Assembly (NCBI GenBank): GCA_003427395.1
Contig: BFEA01000275.1
Coordinates: 647,726 to 677,943 of the forward strand
DNA from: Chara braunii
Lineage: Eukaryota; Streptophyta; Charophyceae; Charales; Characeae
DNA: 30,218 nt
Reading direction: 5' to 3'
Within the stretch, counting starts at the first letter, position 1, and each line of letters begins with the position of its first letter. The translations under genes and the position numbers were made by a program. Below are positions 8,701 through 18,486 of this stretch, in pieces. The notes under the pieces were generated by a model. That model saw nothing but the letters and a program-made list of their open reading frames with translations, ran no database searches and was not told where the DNA came from.

Positions 8701-10061
8701 CTCCTCTTGCAGTTCCTCCAAAGATTCATTCGTCGGGCGCCTCGAGGTGAGGATGTCGCTGTAGTTCTCTGTGGCATATTCTGCCATTAAGTCTGTTTCT
8801 GTGGCAATGTCAGCTTGAGCGTTGAAGGGGTGCGACAGGGCACGGAGTACGCCATGCGACCGTGGAAGGCACAATCTCTGAAAAGTCTCTTTTGCCATTC
8901 TATCCACTTGTGCCATTCCCTTTTCTTTCGCCCTTCTTGCCCACGTTTCTTGCTGATCTATTTGAATGAACTCCCACTTTCTTAGCCATTCGTCCCTCCT
9001 CCTTTCCCAATATAGGTTTGTGAATGGATCACTGCCGATATGTTGCTCGGCCTCCTCCACTCGTTGCCTGCACTCCCATTCTTCTTTCTTTCTCCCCTTG
9101 CTAGAATTCTTGAAATCACGTCCAGAATCCTGGTGACAATCCGAAAACCTGTCACGGTCTGTAGCCACTCTTCTTCTGTGTCAAACCACTCCTTCGTGCC
9201 ATCCCAGTCCCTCCAATGTCTTTCGCACCACTCTATGACCCCCTTGTGTTTCAAGTTCTCTGTATTTAATCTGAAAAAGCCAGGTTTCCTCCGAATGCCC
9301 GTACCCAGTCTGAACTCTGTCAGCACCGGGCGATGATCTGACATTGGGCCCATTATCACTTATGAGCTCGTTACTGCTTCTCACGCTTGCCCCTTGGTGA
9401 AGACCAGGTTCAAACGCCTCATGATTGTCTGGATTACCTGAGATGGCTGTCCTCCTTGAGGTCCTGCTCGCTGTGAAGTGAACCAAGTGAACCCCTAAGA
9501 GTCTGGATGCAGCTGACGATAAACGTCTATAAGTTCTTGAGATTCTGCAAAATGCAGCAACCTAACCGCATTCGCTTTCCGTGGCCCTGCCGTTGGCGAG
9601 TCCAGGCCTGGCGCTATGGTGATATTAAAATCCCCGGCGAGGACCACATTCTCCGCTTCCGGGAGGACATTGGGAAGATCTAAGATGAACGATTTGCATT
9701 CCCCCGGAATTGAGGGCGCATAAACGTTCATCAAGACCCATTCTTGGCCTGCAATCTACACTCGGATCCAAGCCCATTGGCCCCAGATATTTGTCTTGGC
9801 CTCCAACATTATCATGTCCAAGTCTCTATGGATCAGGATTGCAGCACCTCTCTTCGTTCCTTTTGCCGGGGCCCACACCTGTGGGCCTTTCCACCATTTT
9901 GACACTTCCTAATTGCTTACTTCATCCAGATTCGTTTCTGGTAAAAAAAAAATATGAACTCTGTGAAAATGGAGCCAAGTCTTTAATCGGGCTTTCTTGA
10001 ATTTCCCTGAACTATCACACAAACCCCTCACGTTCCAACTTGCGAAGTTTAGCTTATCCAT
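5778..10061 (-). pseudogene. LINE ORF2 pseudogene: endonuclease, RT, zf-RVT
   Basis: The start ATG at 10061 overlaps the ORF1 stop. The endonuclease begins with MDKLNFASWNVRGL and has PETNL (catalytic Glu), NVYAP and GDFN near 9500-9734, and SDHRPVL near 9330. It is broken by stops near 9909 and 9757 and by frameshifts near 9490 and 9360. The RT occupies about 9168-7506: YKKGDK, ISLLNVSYKLLAKAL, DQGAVVKGRSI, motif A LDLEKAYDRVNW (about 8200-8165) and motif B RQGCPLASL (about 8020). Where the family has YADD, codons 7884-7895 read IAYN, so both catalytic Asp are lost. A further shift near 7500 precedes a connector (6645-7499). The zf-RVT finger follows at about 6245-6189 (Cys112, Cys115, His125, Cys130 of the 5778-6578 frame). 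The protein would have nicked target DNA and copied LINE RNA. It is dead in cis. Confidence 0.9.
10054..10061 (-). promoter_or_regulatory. ORF1 stop / ORF2 start overlap
   Basis: On the minus strand ATGGATAA contains both the ORF2 ATG and the ORF1 TAA, an 8-nt overlap in different frames. This suggests ORF2 was translated by termination-reinitiation on the bicistronic LINE RNA. The arrangement is seen directly; the mechanism is inferred. Confidence 0.7.
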
Positions 10062-12913
10062 GTGTCGTGGCAGTTGGGGCGGCGTTGACAGCTTGGATCC
10101 GTTGTTCGTCTGTTCTCGATCTGCTTCCCTTCCGTCTGCGAGGTTGCCCTTCGACCTCCTGACCTGCTTCCCATAGGAGAAGCAGCGAGGTTCGGAAGGC
10201 CGGTGACCAAGGCTTCTTGTCTACAGGTAGTGAAGCGCAGAAGGTTGCCACCAAGCTGGCGTTGACCTCGTTCGTCAGTTTGATCTTCTCTGCTTCTGCT
10301 GAAGTTGTGGTGTCGAACCATTGGGGTGGTATCCACTGAATACCCTGTGTGGCAAGCATGGTCGCTGATTCCGCTGAGATTTTAGCATCCACTACGGCTA
10401 TATGAAAACCGGTGTTGCCAATCGTTTTCCTGCCTACTCTGATTCCTGAGATAAGCCTGAAAGGGAACCTACCTCTGATGAATTTGGACGCCGCACTGCA
10501 AATAGCTACTTTGGTGGTAGGCATGCTGTCCTCAGCCACTTTGGGTAGGACAAATTCCCCGGTCTCTGCTTGACCCACTAGGATTTTAACACCCTGGGGT
10601 GCTAGGGAGACACACAGTAGTACTACGATGTGGGCTGACTGCACTGGGTGGGGTAAGTTATGCTCAGTTGCTCTGCCTATAGCTTGTTTCCTTGCTTCTT
10701 GAACTTGGGAGCTTCTCGCCACTGGGTCAGCCCTGAGGCTGCCAATGGGTGATATAACGTTAGTAAAGTCCACTTCCCCATCATCTTCCTCCCTAGTCAG
10801 TTCACTCGTCCCTTCATCCCCCACTCTGCGCATCTTGACCGAAGCTTGTAACGTAGTCCTACTGCCTGGATCTCTCATAATTTGATCTGGTGGTGGGACT
10901 TGATTGGACATCCCCCCCTGTGTTCCAACCAACTCTCTGGTTCTTCCCAGAATCGCAGAGTTCCCATTAATCAAGGCTAAGGTCATCTGGCCTTCTGCTT
11001 GATTTTCGATACTGAATTCTGAGTTGATCACCAAAGCAATGAACGAACGACTGACCCTCTCCCTCGCGTTGCTATCCACATACTGGGGACTAGAAGCAGG
11101 GGTGGATTGGAGATTATGTCCTGTTGGTTCAGGCTCCTGCATGAATGCCCCCCCCACCTCTAGATTATTAGTGCCAGTTCCCGCCCAAGGCTGGGGTGTT
11201 GGGGATGTGTTTCCTTGTCTCGCCCCCAGCGGGGATGACTCCTGATAGTTTGTAGGTACAGGGGGGGGGGGGGGGGGGGGCATCAGACTCCCACCCGCCC
11301 CCTGTGCCCTTATCGTGAGATACCTCGACAACGGGCCTTGCGTTTGGATCCCCTGCTGACCTGTCCCTGGGCCTGGCCATGTGGCCTCTTCTCTTCCACC
11401 TTGCGGATGGGCCACTCCCCAAGGGGAGTTCCCTGTTCCTGCGTTGAGGTAGGGAGGTGTCTGCCACGGACGGATTGCCCACGGGTGAATAACGGTCGAC
11501 GGTGGAGTGGACGAAGAGGATGGGATGCCTGGACCTCTACCTGTTCCTTGGACTAACGTTGATGACGCCATAACGGATGACGTAAGGGTAGACCATGTTT
11601 GGAATTCGCTGGGCTGTAACCTAGTCCCTCCGTGGACGAGATAACCAGAGCTCCCCCGAGAGGCTCCCCTACCGCCACCCTGGTGCTGGTGATTCCCCCT
11701 CCTATTATTGCCCACTGGGCCTGACGATTGTTGTGTCTGGATTAACCCTGACGAAGAGGGGTGAACTGGCTGGGCATTAGGATCAACTATGATGAGTGCT
11801 CGCGAGGTGGGAGGGGGGGGGGTTGAGGGTTGGGTTGATTTGTGGATTGATTTGGCTGCTGCTGTTCGGCAGGGCCATTCCTCCCCCCGTTTCGACCCGA
11901 TCCCCCCCCCCCTCTCAGCACTCCCTCCTCTCCCCCTACCTCCTCTTCCTCTTCCTCTTCCTCTCCTTCCCTCTGGCATAGGTTCATTGAACTTAGGGCA
12001 TTCCGGATCGAATTCATCATGATACCACCAGAGGCATTTCTGACAGAATGGGTTATCTTGATTCACAAACTGAATTTCCAAGTGACCCCCAATTGGTTTC
12101 TTAACGACAACCCATTCCAGAAATGTGTTTCGAACTTCCGGATCACAGTCAATTCTAATATTGCCCAGTCTTGGTTCTTCTGGTCTCTTCTCCGGTGGAT
12201 GCATCTGGATTATGTGTCCCATGAATTGCTGAACAGCGTATCTGAGTGATGGCAAAGCCTCTAGTGGTACTCTAAGGGCTATAATCCTGAACTTCTCCGA
12301 TTGTTCATTCTCCCTCATCATATTTAACTCGTGCTTCGTCATCCAAGGTTTAAACAGAACTTTGACTGAGTCGTTCCTCGTCCGGGATTCTGGCTGAACT
12401 CTTCCTCACCATCCATTCAGCAATTTGATCCGTCTTCGCTACGTACGACATGATATTTGGACCTTCTCCGTGTGTCCGGCCTCTCCTTAAGGATGGATTG
12501 ATCGTCGGGTCGAGGTACCATGAGTCCTCGTACACTCTGATCAGAGCTTCCCTCTGTGCCACACTCAGGAACATGGCGGGTTCGTCAAACACTACTATTA
12601 CAGTCCGGGCTTTCAGCCAATTTACCGTTGCCGTGTCTACTTCCTCACTTAAAGTCAGAACCCCTACCCCATCCACGATTTCTGTCACCCTAAATTGGAT
12701 GTTGGAATCGGGAAATACCCCATCATCATAACATAAATCCAGGAGGGAGAGAATCCTCTTCGTCTCCTCTGGAGCTGCAGCAGGTGCCTGGCTCGAAGCT
12801 GCTCCCCTTCCGACACCTGTCGGAGGGGGAGGAGTTGGAAGGGGGTTGACACTCATCGGTATTCGCCAACTAGGATTTCTATCCTCTTTACACGTGTGAT
12901 GACAACCTCTCAT
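10054..12913 (-). pseudogene. LINE ORF1 (RNA-binding/CCHC), one frameshift
   Basis: The N-terminal part is 12350-12913; the likely start is the second Met (12856, MSVNPLPTPPPP). A frameshift near 12375-12385 leads into a 762-residue uninterrupted frame, 10054-12342. The two halves join naturally: the sequence before the shift ends in an ...AEWMVRKSSARIP segment, and the next frame continues VKVLFKPWMTKHELN. A zinc knuckle of form C-X2-C-X4-H-X6-C lies at residues 100-115 of the long frame, followed by a Gly/Arg-rich RGRGRGG stretch and several hundred residues rich in Pro, Gly, Ser and Gln. A 20-G run near 11262 encodes prolines. A more ordered C-terminal region of about 230 residues follows. 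The role is inferred from the family: an RNP-forming nucleic-acid-binding protein. The total of about 930 residues is long for a plant L1 ORF1. ORF1 is much better preserved than ORF2. Confidence 0.8.
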
Positions 12914-13420
12914 GGCATACCTTCGACCTACGATCCAACTTCTTGACTCTGCTAATCTTGACGCGAGGGGTCGACGAGCAAGGCAGTATAACCAAGTGGA
13001 GCGGCACTTACCCTAGTCTTGGTATTTTAACATGGTGACGGAGTGAAGAATAGTTGACTATCGGCGAAGTAGTCCTGACGTCAACGTGAACTATCGCATA
13101 GTATTCATTCCGTCTCCTTCTTTCCTTCTTCTTCTTCATCTCCTTCTCTCCTGCTTCTCCTTCATCTCCTTCTTCTCTTCAATCGTTAGATGGCGTGGAC
13201 GTTTCTCGCTTGGCTCCCTAACGTACACCTCAGGGATGTAAGCGCTGAAAGCGCTACGTCTATCTCATATATTCCTCATCACAGGTTGACCAGCAAAATC
13301 TCGACCGCTGCTCCGACTCCATACCTCCCCCTTCCCAAGGGAGTTTGACCCTGCCATAGCCGGGTAGGCTTCGTTGGAATTCCCGAGAGTTCGGCCTCGT
13401 GCCTATTCTTTGGTCAACGA
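12914..13420. other. LINE 5' flank / possible 5' UTR
   Basis: No supportable gene. It contains a CT-rich tract at about 13109-13181 (purine-rich on the LINE strand) and a small palindrome, agcgctgaaagcgct, at about 13241-13255. Part of this may be the LINE 5' UTR, but I cannot place the boundary. Confidence 0.4.
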
Positions 13421-13507
13421 CACCGGTTCTCCCGAACCGGTGGCGCACTACGGAGCGCTCCTGCGCCGGTACGTGCACCCGTCCCCCCTTTTTTTTGGGG
13501 GGGGAAC
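13421..13507 (+). repeat. Cluster of three consecutive hairpins
   Basis: Hairpin 1 is a perfect 9-bp stem (13421-13429/13434-13442, loop TCCC). Hairpin 2 pairs ggcgca at 42-47 with tgcgcc at 62-67 around the perfect palindrome ggagcgctcc (13452-13461). Hairpin 3 is C6-T8-G8 (13483-13504), with flanking gt/aac extending the pairing. The back-to-back arrangement suggests a structured RNA or a cruciform-prone repeat; no known RNA family is recognised. Confidence 0.6.
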
Positions 13508-13540
13508 ACTGTGGTTTGGCTTGACTTTAGTAAGGGCATT

Positions 13541-13605
13541 ACGATACAAAGATACAAAGAAGATTAGCATGACCCCTGCGCAAGGATGACACGCATAAAT
13601 TGAGA
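13541..13605 (+). pseudogene. U6: U6 snRNA retropseudogene (partial)
   Basis: This is the central part of U6 snRNA, from the acgataca region through agattagcat, cccctgcgcaaggatgacac and gcataaat, nearly identical to plant U6. The 5' stem-loop and the 3' end are missing. The catalytic ACAGAGA box reads ACAAAGA, and an 8-9-bp gatacaaa word is duplicated. The copy is flanked by the direct repeat gtaagggcattac (13530-13542 and 13606-13618), a typical LINE-type target-site duplication. It is therefore a retrotransposed, non-functional copy, not a Pol III gene; no USE or TATA element is seen upstream. Confidence 0.85.
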
Positions 13606-13616
13606 GTAAGGGCATT

Positions 13617-13671
13617 ACTTACACCATAACTTTTTTTTTTTTCTTTTTTTTTTTACTTACACCATAACTTT
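13617..13671 (-). mobile_element. Orphan poly(A) retroinsertion with 17-bp duplication
   Basis: The 17-bp word acttacaccataacttt occurs at 13617-13633 and 13655-13671 and brackets only a T run (13634-13654, one C). On the minus strand this is a poly(A) tail flanked by a target-site duplication with no element body, as expected from extreme 5' truncation during LINE-type retrotransposition. It directly abuts the U6 duplication. Confidence 0.7.
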
Positions 13672-13936
13672 CTCCAGTGGAGCTTTTTTTTGGACAGGTT
13701 CGTGAAAATACAGCAACGAAAATCCTAACTTGTGATGCACTGAGTGTCGGCTATTGGTGGCGCGTTTGTGCGCTGAAACTGACTCTAGGGGTTGCGTGGG
13801 AGATGTGTCAACGAAACGGACTAACGGGGACAGGCGAGGGCTAACGGGGACCAACGAGGACGAAGGACGTCCGGAGGTGCCTCTACTGCGTCGTCCTCTT
13901 CGACTCGAAGGCCCAAAATCGTTGGCTCCCTAGCCC
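13672..13936. other. Intergenic, no gene seen
   Basis: No gene. The word ctaacggggac is repeated near 13820 and 13841. A short inverted pair (cgaggacga near 13855 and tcgtcctc near 13892) can form a stem. Confidence 0.5.
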
Positions 13937-14388
13937 ATGTTGGTAGTTGAATCGTGCTATGTTCACGCTAAGTACGATCCCGCTAAGGCTATGTTGGTAG
14001 TTGAATGGTGCTATGTTCACGCTAAGTACGATCCCGCTAAGGCTATGTNNNNNNNNNNNNNNNNNNNNNNNNNNNNNNNNNNNNNNNNNNNNNNNNNNNN
14101 NNNNNNNNNNNNNNNNNNNNNNNNNNNNNNNNNNNNNNNNNNNNNNNNNNNNNNNNNNNNNNNNNNNNNNNNNNNNNNNNNNNNNNNNNNNNNNNNNNNN
14201 NNNNNNNNNNNNNNNNNNNNNNNNNNNNNNNNNNNNNNNNNNNNNNNNNNNNNNNNNNNNNNNNNNNNNNNNNNNNNNNNNNNNNNNNNNNNNNNNNNCC
14301 TAAGGCTATGTTCATGCTAACAAAGCATGAACTTGGCAGGCTAAGTATGATCCCGCTAAGGCTATGTTCATGCTAACAAAGCATGAAC
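13937..14388. repeat. About 54-56-bp tandem repeat spanning the gap
   Basis: Before the gap, two 54-bp units begin atgttggtagttgaat and end gatcccgctaaggct. After the gap, a related unit of about 56 bp appears twice and carries a perfect 9-bp stem, gttcatgct / agcatgaac with loop aacaa, at 14310-14332 and 14366-14388. The assembly probably broke because of this array. Confidence 0.8.
14049..14298. other. Assembly gap (250 N)
   Basis: A run of 250 N. The true length is unknown; open frames crossing it are artefacts. Confidence 0.99.
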
Positions 14389-15940
14389 TTGGCCAGGGTG
14401 ACCCTGGGTTCGTAGCACCGGAAGGAAACTGCACAGGTCTGCTCCACAAAAAATACGAAAAGTGCAGGCCACAGATGACGGCAGATCGCACAAAAGGGCG
14501 TCATGAAGGTGGGCCGGAAGCCCACACACGGCAGCAAAGACAAGGATGGGTGGGACCACTTCGCCGAATCGACAAGGAGGACTCTTCCGTCTGCAGTGTC
14601 CGACTGACCTCGTCTGTTGCATGCGCAGGCTTGCCTATGCAATGACTGCAGCGGTCGGTCAGGCTCCCAAGAGCACCACACAAGAAAGCACACAACTTGT
14701 TGCGACCGGGGGCCTCGCCCCCCATGTCGTCGAATAGTATAGTTTCATCGAACAATATAGTTTACTAGTCTGTATGACGGTGTGGGACTGTTAGGAACCT
14801 TTGTTAGGAACTTTTGATTGTATTTTATACGGACGGTGGGATGATGCATCCCGCCATTTCGGGCAGGGAGCCGTAAGGCTCCGTTTTCTCAGTGGTTTAG
14901 AGTTGCTTTAGGGGTCCCATGCGGAATGGAGGGAGAGGCAATGGTGTAGTTTACTAACCTCGTTTTTATGGCGTAGAATACTATTCGTCTTTTGCCTCTC
15001 ACCTACAGCGAGTTTCATGGCGACTCCAAGGATGTTTATAGCCCTCGCTCCGTTGGTCTGTGGAAATGCACAAAGGACAAATATCATGATGGTGTATCTT
15101 TCCATGTTCTAGCTGAAGATTCAATGTGGTTTTGCACATGGTGACTGAAACTCTAGAACTGCCTAATATGGTAGTTTGTTGGAATTTCTAAGTTACGTTA
15201 TTCTGGACTTTGCATATCTGGTCCCCAATGTGGACTTCGTGTGATCTCGCAATGTGTGTATGTGTGTGCTCAAGGTGACGAGCAGTGAGGCTCAATGCAA
15301 AGTGCAATTTTGAGAAAAAAAAGAGGAGTATTCCTTTGAAAGCCTGCATCTGGACTTGTTCGTGGAAACGTGCATAATCGTGGCAGTGTGTATTTCCATG
15401 GTCTTGCAACAGATTCATCGATTCACTATCGTTTTGCACATTTTGAGAGTTGTGGAGCGAGGCCCAAAAAATGCACACAAAGGACCTCGTCGCGCTACTG
15501 TGGACGTGCAAAAGGTAAAAATCATGGAGGTGTATCAGTTCTGTCTATGTTTTACAGAGGAGAGTAGCGAACCGAGACCCATTTATTATTCAGGCGGCAA
15601 ACGCGAATGCAAAAGGACGTTCATTTCTCGCCTTCCACTATCACACAGACTAGTAAAATATACTTTTCGATGGCATGTGGGTCGAGGCCCCAACTAGTCT
15701 CCAGTCATTTACACCATCATTGGGCCTTAAGGCAGCACAGGGAGGACCAGCGACACCATCCTACATCTAGCGCAAGTTCTAGCAAGGCTCCATTAACACC
15801 CTTCATTCTGTAGACTAAGATTTTTCACCCTTGATCCTCATTGTGAGCCCATAACCCGAAGCTGAAGAATAATCGGTTGTCGTCAATGCTAAATATCATT
15901 AATGACGAAAATAGGAATAATAATAGATCAAGAAACTTAC
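14389..15940. other. Unassigned sequence with weak internal repetition
   Basis: No gene supported. A loosely conserved word (tggaaatgcacaaagg... / gtgcataatcgtggc... / gtgcaaaaggtaaaaatc, each followed by a gtgtat) recurs near 15058, 15370 and 15507. Plus-strand translations of these give similar short peptides, so a decayed repeat-containing coding sequence is possible. A short gggggc/gcccccc hairpin lies near 14708. A possible 3' exon of the feature at 15941-16178 would end near 15837. Confidence 0.35.
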
Positions 15941-16178
15941 GTGTCACTAGTTATAGCCGTAATACTACCACCGCGACTTGCAGGTGAGGTCACTTGGTCA
16001 ACCGAATAGGAACCAACCCGAGGATCTTCCATAGGAGAGTTGCGCAGAAGAACCATGGACTCGTTGGCTTTCCATCTGTGTAATTCTTGCAGGGTACCAC
16101 CATGTAGCACTACCTCGGTACTACCTAATTTATAACCGGACTGCTTACACCTGACAACTACCAACACTCTCGTAGCCA
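15941..16178 (-). CDS. Candidate internal exon of an unknown protein
   Basis: On the minus strand a 238-nt open stretch is preceded by a strong polypyrimidine-AG acceptor (ttttttttcccttatgcttag) and followed by a consensus donor, GTAAGT (15940-15935). The encoded segment starts ATRVLVVVRCKQSG and includes HGGTLQELHRW and SPMEDPRVGSYS. Its composition looks like real protein rather than low-complexity sequence. Splicing to an acceptor ending near 15870 would keep the frame open for about a dozen codons (FGLWAHNEDQG) to a TGA. No upstream exon could be placed. I do not recognise the family; it could be a host gene fragment or a transposon exon. Confidence 0.35.
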
Positions 16179-16625
16179 CTAAGCATAAGGGAAAAAAAAA
16201 TGTTGAACAATTTTCTAGGCCCTTTAGCAAAGAGCAAGTGTTTTTTTTTTTCCTCTTTCGTTTCAAAATCCAAATTCCATTACAAAGGATATTAGAGACC
16301 GAGGACCTCAACACTACTCCAAGAATAAGTACTGGGAACATCATCTTGATTAGGTTACATGCTTGCGTTTGTAGGTATGACCCCGAAGACCCCCGCTCAA
16401 AGGTTGCTTCATCTATCTAACTCATAGCTTAACCTATTCACACACTTGCCTACCTAATATTTTACAACCGCCACCAACGAATACTGGACCCTAAATTAGG
16501 TCAGTGGAAATATAAATTTCAAAAGGCTAAAACCGACTAATATATTACTCTTAATATTAAAATTAGTTCCTAACTCTGGGGCTATGAAACTATAACAGTT
16601 CCATCATTGAACTAAACACTCCATC
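16179..16625. other. No gene seen (possible intron)
   Basis: Contains A and T runs at 16191-16200 and 16241-16250. If the neighbouring exon is real, part of this is intron on the minus strand. Nothing else is recognised. Confidence 0.35.
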
Positions 16626-17330
16626 TCACCACGCATACCAACCAACTGATGCCTTCCTATTGTAAAAGATTGGAGTGAACGTCCATATCCTACCTAAGTA
16701 ACAGTGAATATTAACTATTATGTCTCGACTGACCACGAACATTTGACCTCTGTGAACTGTTTGTTTTTTACCCACGTGTTGTGAAACCACGGCAAACCAG
16801 TAATCTTGTTTTTTGCTATAGAGACCTTTATGTGCCATTCGCATTTGATGGTCACCACAACGTTGTGTTTTATCTTAAATTTTAAGGTATGATCGACATA
16901 AACTTGCTTTTGAGACCAAGGTGTTCCTCTCGTTTAAAATGACCCGAAAAATGATAGCTTGAATTGCAAAGGCCACGTAGCCCAATCTTTGGAGTTTTGT
17001 GATTGTATCATGACTGCAACAAACAGAACCCAATTCTCATCCCATACAAAATTGTTACTACACATTTTTGCTAGTAACCCTTCTACCAAAGTCACAATCT
17101 TCTCGAAAGTGGGCAGGGCAGTCAAATATGAACCGTTGATTCGAACAACCATTTACAAATTTTGTACAATAGTTCGACCTTTTTGCCTCTACTCCTCAAC
17201 CATACCGCAAATGCCGTGACCATCATGCACAACATCCAAAACGACACTGCTAGATTCCGAGATGAGACATTTTACAAATTTGTCTGCCTATGATACCTCC
17301 ACCACTCTTGAGATCTCTACAACATTTTTT
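16626..17330 (-). pseudogene. Decayed coding stretch of unknown family
   Basis: One minus-strand frame runs from about 17330 to 16934 with three stops, through DVVHDGHGICGMVEE, then NGSYLTALPTFEKIVTL and FVWDENWVLFVAVM. A shifted frame continues with GTPWSQKQVYVDHTL, and an additional one carries DYWFAVVSQHVGKKQTV (16626-16844). Amino-acid composition is protein-like, with aromatic and hydrophobic segments, and the frames abut, so this reads as one gene broken by stops and frameshifts. It adjoins the direct repeat at 17374-17570. I cannot name the family. Confidence 0.35.
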
Positions 17331-17373
17331 TTAATTATCTGCACCCAGCGTTCGGTAACCAAAATTACAAGTG

Positions 17374-17570
17374 GGGTTGCGCTCTGGAATGGAAAGAGTG
17401 TAATAGCATCAAACGCAATCACATCTTGCAGCAAGCATGATGAAGTCAAAATGACATAATAGTCGAAAAAGACTTAGACGAAAGAAGTTGTTTATGCATT
17501 ATGAAAATTCGTGAACTCCTGGGAAAAGCCCGGTGCTTGACACGATGAAGCACAAGCAAAAATGGAAGGT
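17374..17570 (-). repeat. PLE-flanking direct repeat, 3' copy (pseudo-LTR)
   Basis: Matches 22836-23020 in the same orientation. Shared blocks are tagcatcaaac, caatcacatct, gcattatgaaaa, cccggtg and cacgatgaagcacaagcaa. Penelope-like elements commonly carry such terminal direct repeats, called pseudo-LTRs. The 3' copy has a short extra segment (about 17450-17465). Confidence 0.75.
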
Positions 17571-17837
17571 GCGTCTGTTTGGCCAGTCGGCATATACCGA
17601 CGGAGGTCAGCGAATGTCAACCGAACAGTCGACTACCCATACCGCAATGATGTCATAGCGAACAAAGAGACTCTATCTGTCAGTCTTGCTGTTTTTATCC
17701 AAAACGACACTCACTACTCCCGCACCCTTATCAAAAAAGATTTTTACTGACCCTCATTGCTCCTATCCACGGTCCCTCACACAGTTCCCCGGTTCAGTTT
17801 CGTGCCTTGTACCTGTTCTAACGAAATCGCATTCAGA

Positions 17838-18085
17838 ACAAACCACACGGAGAAGAAATGGTATTCCGTGGTTTGAACACACAAATCTTCCTTCTTAAAA
17901 GAACGAAAAAAATCCTCTGCAAATAAACCACACGAACTCAAGAAGAGGTATCCCTTGACCCAAACACACAGATCTTCCTTCTTAAAGAATGAAAAATCTT
18001 TTACAAACAAACCGCAAGGAATCAAGCAGCGGTATGCCTCGGTCCAAATATACAAATCTCCGCCCTCATAAAAGGAAAAAAAACA
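17838..18085. repeat. Three-copy tandem repeat, about 83 bp
   Basis: Three imperfect units start near 17838, 17920 and 18003. Each runs from caaa(c/t)aaaccacacg-like sequence through ggtat to cacaaatcttccttcttaaa-like sequence. It sits in the 3' part of the PLE interval. No coding sense is apparent. Confidence 0.75.
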
Positions 18086-18455
18086 AAACTATCAATCACT
18101 ACGCTTAATTCAAAATCCTACTATCGGTCATGAGTATGACAAAGATCTTCCAAATCTCATATTTGTCTCTTGAGAAATTCTAGAGCGCCTGACCAAACTA
18201 GTCATCCGGGTAATTGCACCTCCTCAATTTCATCCTCGGAAGGATCGAAGTATCAAAAACTTCCATGTTGTCCATGGAGTTATGATAAATTCGATGCGAC
18301 GCGCTTATGACGACGACCATCTTGGCCTGCTTTCTCGTATAGGAATGAGAAAAAGTTAACCGACCCCCCCATTTTTTACCTCAATTTATAAGAAAACCAT
18401 AAGGCCATCCCCGACCAAACTTCACACCAATCTATAGAGTGCACTTCTTACTAAC

Positions 18456-18460
<5 letters not shown>

Positions 18461-18486
<26 letters not shown>
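18461..18486 (+). repeat. Poly(A) tract, 26 bp
   Basis: A pure A run on the plus strand, opposite to the PLE orientation. It could be the tail of a truncated plus-strand retroinsertion, but I see no element body or target-site duplication. The rest of 18086-18758 shows nothing recognisable. Confidence 0.8.

Larger units (their letters stand above)
5161..12913 (-). mobile_element. Degenerate plant-type L1 LINE retrotransposon
   Basis: A two-ORF non-LTR element on the minus strand. ORF1 has a CCHC knuckle and low-complexity regions. ORF2 has an apurinic-type endonuclease, a reverse transcriptase and a C-terminal zf-RVT zinc finger. A 3' UTR of about 590 bp and a poly(A) tail (T-rich on the plus strand, 5161-5185) complete it. 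Several frameshifts, in-frame stops and a destroyed RT active site show it is no longer autonomous. The 5' end is uncertain and may lie beyond the ORF1 start at 12856 or 12913. I found no convincing target-site duplication by eye. The domain order fits plant L1-clade LINEs. Confidence 0.9.

Noticed and set aside
11789-12020. Open frames opposite LINE ORF1
   Set aside because: Low-complexity shadows of the Gly/Arg- and Pro-rich ORF1 coding strand.
14043-14320. Open frames spanning the N run
   Set aside because: Made almost entirely of N; an assembly-gap artefact.
17838-18085. CRISPR-like array
   Set aside because: Units are imperfect, contiguous about 83-bp tandem copies without unique spacers, and the context is eukaryotic.
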